Below, in pieces: positions 23,841-31,426 of a DNA stretch of 64,000 bases. Position numbers and translations under genes: made by a program. The DNA comes from Salaquimonas sp041736675 (lineage in GTDB: Bacteria; Pseudomonadota; Alphaproteobacteria; Rhizobiales; Rhizobiaceae). The stretch is taken from assembly GCA_041736675.1 (NCBI GenBank), contig JBGSTD010000047.1, forward strand, positions 62,001-126,000, read 5' to 3'. The notes under the pieces were generated by a model. That model had not been told where the DNA came from. It saw only the letters and a program-made list of their open reading frames with translations, and did no database searches. The number at the start of each line of letters is the position of its first letter. Position 1 is the stretch's first letter.

Positions 23841-24626
23841 CTACGCTTTGGTCATCTCCTTTTTGCCCGCGTCTTTCAGCACCAGATACCAGAGAACAAG
23901 GCCGACGCTGATTTCAATGAGGGCTTGAAGGTTATCATGGGCCACAATGGCAATGTCTCCTGAGATCAGGGTGGAGAACTGCACCCAGTCCCAGAGCCAG
24001 TGGACGACCATCAGCGGAATGATGTTCTTCAGCCGCAGCATCAAGGGTGCGAACAGAAAGCCAAACCGGAATGTGTAGAGCAACTGCCCGAGCATGTCCT
24101 TCAAGGGCTCCCCGCCAAAGACGTTGACAGAGTGCAGAAGCGCAAAACCGACGGCGCTGACAAACATGGCAAGCGCGACACGCGACCGGCTTGCATGCGT
24201 GTCAAGGAAAGAATGCAGGAGCATACCGCGGAAGGCCAGTTCCTCACCGGTGCCGACCATCAAGGTCACGAAGCCAAAGAAGGCAAATGTGCTCCATTGC
24301 GGGCCGCCGAAAGGAAAGGCTGACATGGCGCCAAGGCTTATGTACCATTTGTAGGCCAGGAGTGAGCCCAACGGCAGGAGCCATAACAGCTGCGTGGTAT
24401 CGAGCTTGCCGAAACCGGCATTGCGCCAGCCAAAATAGCGCGTGACGAAGAAGACATTTACGATATTGAGCAATATCAATATTGGCCAGAAAATGCCAAA
24501 CATTTCAGGGGATCCATATGTAACCCCTTGGAAGCTCAAGTATATCATGCCACCGCCCATGATGGCGATATAGACCAAAGCTGCTAAAACCCCTATCAGC
24601 GGCTTGTTTTCAGATTTCGCGGCCAT
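23841..24626 (-). CDS. CPBP family intramembrane glutamic endopeptidase
   Basis: 261 residues, about seven membrane helices, full length. CPBP motifs: Gly-Glu-Glu-Leu-Ala-Phe-Arg-Gly, Phe-Ala-Leu-Leu-His-Ser, and His-Trp-Leu-Trp-Asp (Asp where the tandem pair has Asn). It lies between two pseudogenes and the guaA end, inside the region bounded by the 23-bp repeats, and is the only intact gene there. It is clearly more distant from the pair at 11.8-13.5 kb than those two are from each other. Role unknown; such proteases can serve immunity or prenyl-protein processing. Confidence 0.85.
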   Translation of the reverse strand: MAAKSENKPLIGVLAALVYIAIMGGGMIYLSFQGVTYGSPEMFGIFWPILILLNIVNVFFVTRYFGWRNAGFGKLDTTQLLWLLPLGSLLAYKWYISLGAMSAFPFGGPQWSTFAFFGFVTLMVGTGEELAFRGMLLHSFLDTHASRSRVALAMFVSAVGFALLHSVNVFGGEPLKDMLGQLLYTFRFGFLFAPLMLRLKNIIPLMVVHWLWDWVQFSTLISGDIAIVAHDNLQALIEISVGLVLWYLVLKDAGKKEMTKA

Positions 24627-24779
24627 AGCAACACTCTAGGTAGTTTCCGGAAGGTCACAGCACCACTCTTTTCACACAATCGAAACGTTTGCAGCAAAAA
24701 AAGGGATAGAAAACGATTTCTAGCGTAAAAACGCCGTCAATGCGCTTGGCTATCCTAATCTAATCTGCTGTTCGCCCCG

Positions 24780-24802
24780 TCACTCCCACTCGATTGTTCC
24801 AG
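24780..24802. repeat. 23-bp repeat at the 3' end of guaA (putative attR)
   Basis: Right-hand copy of the perfect 23-bp direct repeat. It forms the final codons and stop of the intact guaA gene. The other copy is 22264-22286, enclosing about 2.5 kb of decayed DNA. No integrase gene is visible near either copy. Confidence 0.8.
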
Positions 24803-26348
24803 GCGGTTTGCTGGTGACATCATAGACTACGCGGTTGATACCCTTGACCTCGTTGATGATGCGGGTAGCCGCACGGCCGAGGAAATTCATGTCATAGTGG
24901 TAAAAATCCGCCGTCATGCCATCAACTGATGTCACTGCGCGAAGGGCGCAGACAAATTCATAGGTGCGCCCGTCACCCATGACGCCGACGGTTTGAACCG
25001 GCAACAAAACCGCGAATGCCTGCCATATATCATCGTACAACCCGGCCTTGCGGATTTCGTCCAGATAGACTGCATCCGCCTCACGGAGGATTTCCAGTTT
25101 TTCGCGGGTTATGCCGCCCGGGCAACGGATGGCAAGGCCGGGACCTGGAAACGGATGACGTCCGATGAAATGATCCGGCAGGCCCAATTCGCGGCCAAGC
25201 ACCCGAACTTCATCCTTGAACAATTCGCGCAACGGCTCGACCAGTTGCATGTTCATGCGCTCTGGCAGTCCGCCAACGTTGTGGTGCGACTTGATGGTGA
25301 CCGAGGGACCACCTGTGAAAGACACGCTTTCGATAACATCGGGATACAGGGTACCCTGGGCAAGAAAATCCGCGCCGCCTATTTTCTTGGCTTCCGCCTC
25401 GAAAACATCAATAAAGAGCGAACCAATGGTCTTGCGTTTTTTCTCCGGATCAACCTCGCCTTCGAGCGCGTTAACGAATGTATCCACAGCATCCACATGC
25501 ACCAGCGGTATGTTGTAATGTTCGTTGAACATGGCAACGACTTCGGCCGCCTCGTTCTTGCGCATCAGGCCATGATCAACGAGGATGCACGTCAGTTGGT
25601 CACCGATTGCCTCATGAATAAGGACAGCAGCGACCGAACTGTCGACGCCGCCAGAAAGGCCGCAGATTACCCGTTTGTCGCCTACCTGCTCGCGAATTTT
25701 GGCAACCGCCCGTTCGCGGTATGCCGCCATGGACCAGTCGCCCCTGATGCCGGCAATCTTGTGAACGAAGTTGGAGAGCAGCCGTGCGCCATCGGGAGTA
25801 TGAACCACTTCGGGATGGAACATGGTGGTATAATAATTGCGGCTTTCGTCGGCGGCTATTGCAAAAGGAGCGTTGGGCGAGGTTCCGATCACCTCAAATC
25901 CCATGGGCAGTTGGGTAACGCGGTCACCATGGCTCATCCATACCGGATAACTTTTGCCGACATCCCAAATGCCTTCAAACAACGGGCTGTCCTTGAGAAT
26001 TTGTACATCAGCGCGACCGAATTCCCGGTGGTGGCCACCTTCCACCACGCCGCCCAACTGGGTGCACAGTGTTTGTTGCCCATAGCAGATGGCAAGGATC
26101 GGTAGACCTGAATCAAAGACGATTTGCGGTGCGCGCGGGCTTCCTGCATCGGTAACGGAAGCCGGACCGCCCGAAAAGATCACCGCTTTGGGCTGCATGC
26201 GCCTGAAAGCGTCTTCTGCCAACTGAAAAGGGACTATTTCGGAATAAACGCCAGCCTCGCGTATACGGCGGGCAATCAATTGGGTGACCTGACTGCCAAA
26301 ATCAATGATGAGGACGGAGTCAGGATGGGCGGGGAGTGTATCGGACAT
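24780..26348 (-). CDS. guaA: GMP synthase (glutamine-hydrolysing)
   Basis: 522 residues from the ATG at 26348; an upstream extension to 26393 is not conserved-looking. Converts XMP to GMP. N-terminal class I glutamine amidotransferase with Cys88 (Ala-Ile-Cys-Tyr-Gly-Gln-Gln) and the His-Pro-Glu partner motif; then the ATP-pyrophosphatase P-loop Ser-Gly-Gly-Val-Asp-Ser-Ser and the C-terminal GMP synthase dimerisation domain ending Thr-Ile-Glu-Trp-Glu. Length and motifs are normal, so the gene survived integration at its 3' end. It sits in the same neighbourhood and direction as guaB, with five genes between. Confidence 0.98.
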   Translation of the reverse strand: MSDTLPAHPDSVLIIDFGSQVTQLIARRIREAGVYSEIVPFQLAEDAFRRMQPKAVIFSGGPASVTDAGSPRAPQIVFDSGLPILAICYGQQTLCTQLGGVVEGGHHREFGRADVQILKDSPLFEGIWDVGKSYPVWMSHGDRVTQLPMGFEVIGTSPNAPFAIAADESRNYYTTMFHPEVVHTPDGARLLSNFVHKIAGIRGDWSMAAYRERAVAKIREQVGDKRVICGLSGGVDSSVAAVLIHEAIGDQLTCILVDHGLMRKNEAAEVVAMFNEHYNIPLVHVDAVDTFVNALEGEVDPEKKRKTIGSLFIDVFEAEAKKIGGADFLAQGTLYPDVIESVSFTGGPSVTIKSHHNVGGLPERMNMQLVEPLRELFKDEVRVLGRELGLPDHFIGRHPFPGPGLAIRCPGGITREKLEILREADAVYLDEIRKAGLYDDIWQAFAVLLPVQTVGVMGDGRTYEFVCALRAVTSVDGMTADFYHYDMNFLGRAATRIINEVKGINRVVYDVTSKPPGTIEWE

Positions 26349-26420
26349 GAGACTTGCCTTTGCTTCAAAGGCAGGATGTAGCCAAAGAATCAATCATATG
26401 CAATTGCCGATAGTCCGAGT

Positions 26421-27050
26421 TCACAGAATGCGGCCCATCTCGAGGGCTGTTTCCAGCACATCGACAGTCTCTGCCAGTTTCTGATCAATCACATGGAGGT
26501 ATTGCGTCCAGTCATCCAGATGCCCCAGTTCGACTTTTCCATCCGAAATGCCCCGCAAGCCGATCAGGGGAAGATCGTGGCGATGGCAGGCGCGCAACAA
26601 TGCAAAAGTTTCCATATCCACCATTTCAGCGTCAATGGTTTCGTAGTGACGGCCGGAAACAATACTGGCGCCTGTCGCAAGACTTGCTGCGGCGAGGCCG
26701 TCGATCTGCAAGGGCATTTCAATCACAGCGGGCAGATCGAGCAACGGGGTCTTGCCTTTTTCAAATCCAAGAGGCGAAGCATCCATGTCGCGGTAGGAAA
26801 CACGTGACACCTGATAAATTTCCGTTTGAACAAGGACTGCTGATCCTGCCGAGCCCAGCGATATCACAAGGTCAGGCAATTTTTCCTGCAGGCGAAGGGC
26901 TTCGAGGGTCGAGGCCAAGACCACCGCAGCCTCCACAGGACCTATGCCCGTCATGAGCGGAACAATACGCTGGCGCAGATGCGGCCCATATTCCGGTTCA
27001 GCCGCCATGACATACAGCAAGGTTTTTCCGCCAACCCGCTTTAGCTGCAT
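26421..27050 (-). CDS. 5'-methylthioadenosine/S-adenosylhomocysteine nucleosidase-like protein
   Basis: 209-residue nucleoside phosphorylase-fold protein. Typical MTAN features: Thr-Gly-Ile-Gly-Pro-Val-Glu-Ala near residue 35, Ser-Leu-Gly-Ser-Ala-Gly, Met-Val-Asp-Met-Glu-Thr-Phe-Ala (ribose-binding Met-Glu) and the catalytic Asp in Gly-Ile-Ser-Asp-Gly. It would release adenine from methylthioadenosine or SAH. It starts 2 bases after the thioesterase stop, so both are co-transcribed. It is at the short end for the family. Confidence 0.85.
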   Translation of the reverse strand: MQLKRVGGKTLLYVMAAEPEYGPHLRQRIVPLMTGIGPVEAAVVLASTLEALRLQEKLPDLVISLGSAGSAVLVQTEIYQVSRVSYRDMDASPLGFEKGKTPLLDLPAVIEMPLQIDGLAAASLATGASIVSGRHYETIDAEMVDMETFALLRACHRHDLPLIGLRGISDGKVELGHLDDWTQYLHVIDQKLAETVDVLETALEMGRIL

Positions 27051-27052
27051 GG

Positions 27053-27502
27053 TCAGGAATTCCCGCGATCAGCCATGACCATCATGGTTCCCGTCATGGT
27101 CACGATGAGTTTTTCATTGCCATCGGAAACTGCATAGGCCCTACCATCGCTCACCATGATGGTGCGACCAGGCTTGGTGACTTCGCCCCGAAACAGAAAA
27201 TGATCTCCTTTGGCGGGAGCCAGCAGATTGACCTTGAATTCGATTGTCAGCACATCGGCACCCGGTGGCATGAGCGTCATGGCCGCGTAGCCACAGGCTG
27301 AATCAAGCGCTGCCGAGACTATTCCGGCATGCAAAAAACCGTTTTGCTGGGTAAGATCATCCCGAAATGGCATGATGATTTCTACCCTGCCAGGCTGAAC
27401 ATGATGGATTTCCGCGCCAATCAGTTTCATTGCGGCTTGGGCAGCAAAACTGTTTCTAACCCGCAAATCAGTATCCGCATGGTCAACACCATATTCAGGC
27501 AT
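27053..27502 (-). CDS. PaaI-family hot-dog thioesterase
   Basis: 149 residues from the ATG at 27502; the frame stays open upstream but overlaps tspO. Single hot-dog fold with Gln-Asn-Gly-Phe-Leu-His-Ala-Gly (the Asn and His-Gly motif of the PaaI clade) and Ala-Leu-Asp-Ser-Ala-Cys-Gly-Tyr-Ala-Ala on the central helix. It probably hydrolyses an acyl-CoA thioester. Located between tspO and the MTA nucleosidase in a tight same-strand run. Confidence 0.87.
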   Translation of the reverse strand: MPEYGVDHADTDLRVRNSFAAQAAMKLIGAEIHHVQPGRVEIIMPFRDDLTQQNGFLHAGIVSAALDSACGYAAMTLMPPGADVLTIEFKVNLLAPAKGDHFLFRGEVTKPGRTIMVSDGRAYAVSDGNEKLIVTMTGTMMVMADRGNS

Positions 27503-27510
27503 AACAAGTC

Positions 27511-27963
27511 CTAATTCAAAACAGCAAATGCAGCATTGAGCAAAGTGGCAAAACTGACCCATAACAAATAGGGGAAAAACAACCAGCTCGCCAGAGGCAA
27601 TTCGGCCCGTGTTTGCTTCATGAATGCAATGATTGTCCACCACAAGGCCAGAATGACAACAAGGGCCCAGTTTATCTGGTGAAGACCAAAAAACACCGCA
27701 GACCAAGCCCCGTTGAGCACCAACTGGAGATACCACAACTTCAGTGCGCCAGATTGCGGATCCCATCGCCAGGTCAAGGCACCGGCAATTCCGATCAGCA
27801 CATAGAGCGTTGTCCATACGGGCGCAAACACCCAATTGGGTGGATTAAAGGCCGGCTTTACAAGGGCTGCATGCCAAGCGCCGGTCGGGAATAGAAATGC
27901 CGAAGCAAAGCCGACTGCCATTGCAATGCCTATGAACAAGAAAAATGGGAATATCCGCTGCAT
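27511..27963 (-). CDS. tspO: TspO/MBR family protein
   Basis: 150 residues from the ATG at 27963 behind AAAGGAA. Five membrane helices and the family's aromatic-rich sequence: Lys-Pro-Ala-Phe-Asn-Pro-Pro-Asn-Trp-Val-Phe-Ala-Pro-Val-Trp, then Trp-Arg-Trp-Asp, Leu-Asn-Gly-Ala-Trp-Ser-Ala-Val-Phe-Phe-Gly, and Leu-Pro-Tyr-like Phe-Pro-Tyr-Leu-Leu-Trp-Val near the C-terminus. Binds tetrapyrroles or sterols in the outer or cytoplasmic membrane; in alphaproteobacteria it can tune photosynthesis or stress genes. No pigment genes are nearby. Confidence 0.93.
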   Translation of the reverse strand: MQRIFPFFLFIGIAMAVGFASAFLFPTGAWHAALVKPAFNPPNWVFAPVWTTLYVLIGIAGALTWRWDPQSGALKLWYLQLVLNGAWSAVFFGLHQINWALVVILALWWTIIAFMKQTRAELPLASWLFFPYLLWVSFATLLNAAFAVLN

Positions 27964-28000
27964 TTCGTTTCCTTTGGGAGTGTTGTTCACAACGCAGCCA

Positions 28001-29287
28001 TCAGAGTTTGCGTTGCATCACTGCGAAAAAGAATCCATCCGTGTCAGTCGATGCAGGGGTTAAGGTAATGCAATTGAGATCGGATGACCAAGGCTTTGGT
28101 TTGTCGAAGCCGAACAAATCCTGCCAGACTTCGCCCGCCGACAACAAGTCGAACTGTTCATTGCGGTCGCCGAAAGCATAGACCTGATGCTCGTTCTCCT
28201 GCGGAAAAACCGAACAGGTCACATAAACCAGAAAGCCCCCAGGTTTTACATAACGGGCCGCATCATCCAATACCTGCACCTGATCAGCCATGCGCGCCTC
28301 GAGCGTATCGGGGGTCAGCCGCCATTTGGCATCAGGTCTGCGACGCCAAGTTCCCGATCCCGTACACGGGGCATCGACCAATACCCTGTCCATTTTTCCC
28401 ACAAGGCCGCTGAGGTCGTCCTTTGGCGAATGAACCTGCACATTGCGGGTTCCGGCACGTTTGAGCCGATCATAAATTGGGGCAAGCCGCTGTTTGTTGT
28501 TGTCATAGGCATGAACCTGACCCTTGTTTTCCATCGTCATGCACATCGCCAACGTCTTGCCGCCAGCACCCGCGCAGTAGTCAAAAATCTGCTCGCCCGG
28601 TCGCGCATAAACTAGGTCGGAGACCAACTGGCTTCCCTCGTCCTGTATTTCAAACCAACCTTTTTGGAAGCCCGCCTCCGCCTGCACATTGGGCATGCGC
28701 TTTGCCCCTTTGCCGCCGGGTATACGGATACCGTTAAGTGCAATATTCGTGGGTTTCGCCCCGGTTTCAGCAAGGGCTTTCAGCACCTTTTCGCGGTCTG
28801 CCTTCAGTGTATTGACGCGCAGGTCCAAAGGCGGGCGCTCACTGAGTGCCTGCGCTTCTTTCAGCCAGTCTTCCTCGAAGTTTTCCTCGAAAAACTCAGC
28901 GCACCAATCAGGAATATCCGCCTCGATATGGGCATCGGCAAAGGCAAAGTCGCGGGTCTTTGAAGCCTCAAGTCTTGCAACCGGAATTTCCGGCGCAAAC
29001 TTGTCATCGAGAAAAGCCTCCTGCATCTGGGCAATGCCGGTTCCCCATTGTTTGTGCAAAGTGAGAAAAACGGTTGCCGCCGCACCGTCGTCGTCCATCA
29101 GCCACGCTGACGAGAGTTGCTTGCGCAACGTATCATAGACAAGGCTGCCTATAGCATTGCGATCGCCGGAACCCGCAAAACGGTGGGCAAGGCCCCAATC
29201 CTTCAGCGCATCAGCGGCCGGACGCTTGCGGGCCTGCATGTCTTCAAGAACTTCTATTGCTGCTTGTACCCGGCCACCCAAACGCAT
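28001..29287 (-). CDS. rsmB: RsmB/NOP-family class I SAM-dependent RNA methyltransferase
   Basis: 428 residues. An N-terminal all-helical region is followed by the m5C methyltransferase domain: SAM-binding Asp-Tyr-Cys-Ala-Gly-Ala-Gly-Gly-Lys-Thr, the catalytic pair in Asp-Ala-Pro-Cys-Thr-Gly-Ser-Gly and Tyr-Val-Thr-Cys-Ser-Val-Phe, and Asn-Glu near the end. Likely methylates a cytosine in 16S rRNA, though rRNA versus tRNA specificity cannot be read from sequence. It lies between guaB/MAPEG and guaA, an order common in this bacterial order. Confidence 0.9.
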   Translation of the reverse strand: MRLGGRVQAAIEVLEDMQARKRPAADALKDWGLAHRFAGSGDRNAIGSLVYDTLRKQLSSAWLMDDDGAAATVFLTLHKQWGTGIAQMQEAFLDDKFAPEIPVARLEASKTRDFAFADAHIEADIPDWCAEFFEENFEEDWLKEAQALSERPPLDLRVNTLKADREKVLKALAETGAKPTNIALNGIRIPGGKGAKRMPNVQAEAGFQKGWFEIQDEGSQLVSDLVYARPGEQIFDYCAGAGGKTLAMCMTMENKGQVHAYDNNKQRLAPIYDRLKRAGTRNVQVHSPKDDLSGLVGKMDRVLVDAPCTGSGTWRRRPDAKWRLTPDTLEARMADQVQVLDDAARYVKPGGFLVYVTCSVFPQENEHQVYAFGDRNEQFDLLSAGEVWQDLFGFDKPKPWSSDLNCITLTPASTDTDGFFFAVMQRKL

Positions 29288-29290
29288 GAC

Positions 29291-29749
29291 TTATACTCTC
29301 AACAATGTGGAAATGCCAAATTCTGCCATCAAGGCAATCAACATTTTAAAGGAACGGATAAATATCTTGCGTCGGCGCATAACAACATGTTCGCCAATCA
29401 TCTCATTGGCATGAAGCCAGCGAAAGGCAACATAAGCTGCGGCGAAAAGTACCGTGAACCAGCTCGACACGCCAAGGGCGAGCGACATTGCAATGAGCGC
29501 GTAAAACAGGACAGGCGATTCAAACTGGTTGGCAACAGCCCGGTTGAATACCGCAACATCCTCGGGTTCATTCTGCGTTGCGCGATAAGTATCTGTTGTC
29601 ACGCGGCCTTCTTTTGCCGCCTTGAACCGTTGTCTGCTCATGACGCTGTAAAGCCTAACCGCGAGTGCCATATTGGCAAGCACGATCAGAGCAAGGATGC
29701 GGACTTTCCATTCGGGTGCAAATGTCCAGAGCGGGTCAATGAACTCCAT
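29291..29749 (-). CDS. MAPEG family membrane protein
   Basis: 152 residues with four membrane helices. The family pattern is visible in the second and third helices: Phe-Asn-Arg-Ala-Val-Ala-Asn-Gln-Phe-Glu-Ser-Pro-Val-Leu-Phe-Tyr, where the Glu-x-Pro-x-Phe segment is diagnostic, and a positive loop Val-Met-Arg-Arg-Arg-Lys. Eukaryotic relatives use glutathione on lipids; the bacterial role is undefined. Separated by 11 bases from guaB and by 3 from rsmB, so probably one transcript. Confidence 0.85.
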   Translation of the reverse strand: MEFIDPLWTFAPEWKVRILALIVLANMALAVRLYSVMSRQRFKAAKEGRVTTDTYRATQNEPEDVAVFNRAVANQFESPVLFYALIAMSLALGVSSWFTVLFAAAYVAFRWLHANEMIGEHVVMRRRKIFIRSFKMLIALMAEFGISTLLRV

Positions 29750-29760
29750 TACGGGATATC

Positions 29761-31260
29761 CTAGTTACGATGATAATTCGGGCTTTCGCGGGTAATCGTC
29801 ACATCATGGGCATGGCTTTCCATCAGCCCTGCACCTGTGATCCTCACAAAGGTGGCGCGCTCCTGGAACTCGGTAATCGTTGCTCCGCCCACATAGCCCA
29901 TTGCAGCGCGCAAACCGCCTGCCAACTGGTGAATCACATGCGATACAGGACCCTTGAAGGGCACCTGCCCCTCAATGCCCTCAGGGACGAGTTTGTGCGT
30001 ATCGCTGACCTCGGCCTGGAAATAGCGGTCTGCAGAGCCCCTGGCCATGGCGCCAACCGAACCCATACCGCGATAGGCTTTGTAGGAGCGGCCCTGATGA
30101 AGGTAAACCTCACCCGGACTTTCCTCGGTTCCAGCAAGGAGCGAACCAACCATGACAACAGAAGCGCCGGCTGCAATTGCCTTTGCCAGATCGCCGGAAT
30201 ATTTGATGCCGCCATCTGCGATAACCGGAATCCCCGCGCTGTGGGCAGCGTCAACCGCCGACATGATTGCGGACAATTGCGGAACCCCAACACCGGCTAC
30301 AATGCGTGTGGTGCAGATTGAACCTGGACCAATGCCGACCTTGACTGCATCGGCGCCGGCATCAATCAATGCCTTGGTACCCTCGGCTGTAGCGACATTC
30401 CCGGCGATGATGCGGACAGAGTTGCTGATCTTCTTTATTTGCGCCACAGCATCCAGCACACGCTGGGAGTGACCATGGGCAGTATCGACAACAACCATGT
30501 CAACGCCTGCATCAATCAATCGCTCCGCGCGCTCAAAACCATCCGGGCCTACCGAAGTTGCTGCAGCAACACGCAAGCGGCCCTGACTGTCTTTGGCAGC
30601 GTTTGGATTAAGCTGGGATTTTTCGATGTCCTTGACAGTGATCAGGCCAATACAGCGGCCTTCGTCATCCGTCACCACGAGTTTTTCGATCCGGTGCTGG
30701 TGCAGGAGCCTGCGCGCTTCGCTCTGGCTGACACCATCCTTGACGGTCACCAGATTTTCATGCGTCATCAATTCGCGGATTTTCTGCTTTGGATTGGAGG
30801 CAAACCGAACGTCGCGGTTGGTCAAAATTCCAACCAGCTTGCCGGTCGCATAGCCGCCCTTGCCGCCATTTTCGACGACTGGAATGCCGGAAATCCGGTT
30901 TACCTTCATCAATTCAAGCGCATCTTCCAATGCTGCATCAGGCCCGATAACAACCGGATTGACGACCATGCCGGATTCAAATTTCTTGACCTGGCGCACT
31001 TCCTCGGCCTGTTCGACCGGTGTCAGATTGCGGTGGATGACGCCCATGCCGCCAGCCTGCGCCATGGCAATTGCCAGACGCGATTCGGTTACGGTATCCA
31101 TTGCCGCGGAAAGTATCGGAAGATTGAGGAAAATATCGTGAGCAATCCTGGTCGAAATATCGACCTGACCCGGCATGACAAGCGAATGACCCGGCTGCAA
31201 CAATACATCATCGAAAGTGAGTGCAATCTCACCGGTGGAGGCTTCAATTATTCTGGACAT
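29761..31260 (-). CDS. guaB: Inosine-5'-monophosphate dehydrogenase
   Basis: 499 residues from the ATG at 31260. TIM barrel with inserted twin CBS domains (about residues 95-215). Catalytic loop Gly-Ile-Gly-Pro-Gly-Ser-Ile-Cys-Thr-Thr with Cys316; a Val-Pro-Glu-Gly-Ile-Glu-Gly flap and Arg-Gly-Met-Gly-Ser region follow. Makes XMP for GuaA, the rate-limiting step of guanine nucleotide synthesis. It begins a same-strand run that leads through MAPEG, rsmB, tspO, thioesterase and nucleosidase to guaA. Confidence 0.98.
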   Translation of the reverse strand: MSRIIEASTGEIALTFDDVLLQPGHSLVMPGQVDISTRIAHDIFLNLPILSAAMDTVTESRLAIAMAQAGGMGVIHRNLTPVEQAEEVRQVKKFESGMVVNPVVIGPDAALEDALELMKVNRISGIPVVENGGKGGYATGKLVGILTNRDVRFASNPKQKIRELMTHENLVTVKDGVSQSEARRLLHQHRIEKLVVTDDEGRCIGLITVKDIEKSQLNPNAAKDSQGRLRVAAATSVGPDGFERAERLIDAGVDMVVVDTAHGHSQRVLDAVAQIKKISNSVRIIAGNVATAEGTKALIDAGADAVKVGIGPGSICTTRIVAGVGVPQLSAIMSAVDAAHSAGIPVIADGGIKYSGDLAKAIAAGASVVMVGSLLAGTEESPGEVYLHQGRSYKAYRGMGSVGAMARGSADRYFQAEVSDTHKLVPEGIEGQVPFKGPVSHVIHQLAGGLRAAMGYVGGATITEFQERATFVRITGAGLMESHAHDVTITRESPNYHRN

Positions 31261-31426
31261 TGCCGACCCTGATAAAACGGATGATTCCGTTGATTTGTAT
31301 CTATGCAAGGCGATCAGAATTGAAAAAACCTTGCCAGTTGGCAAGGGTGGTTACCATGACCACACGACAAGTGCAAAGCCAATCGACGATTTGTTGCAGG
31401 AAACTTGTTGGAAAGAGCCGGCGGGC

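Noticed and set aside
24993..26105. A 370-codon open frame on the + strand
   Set aside because: It lies entirely antisense to guaA and encodes no recognisable motif; long antisense frames are common in codon-biased DNA.
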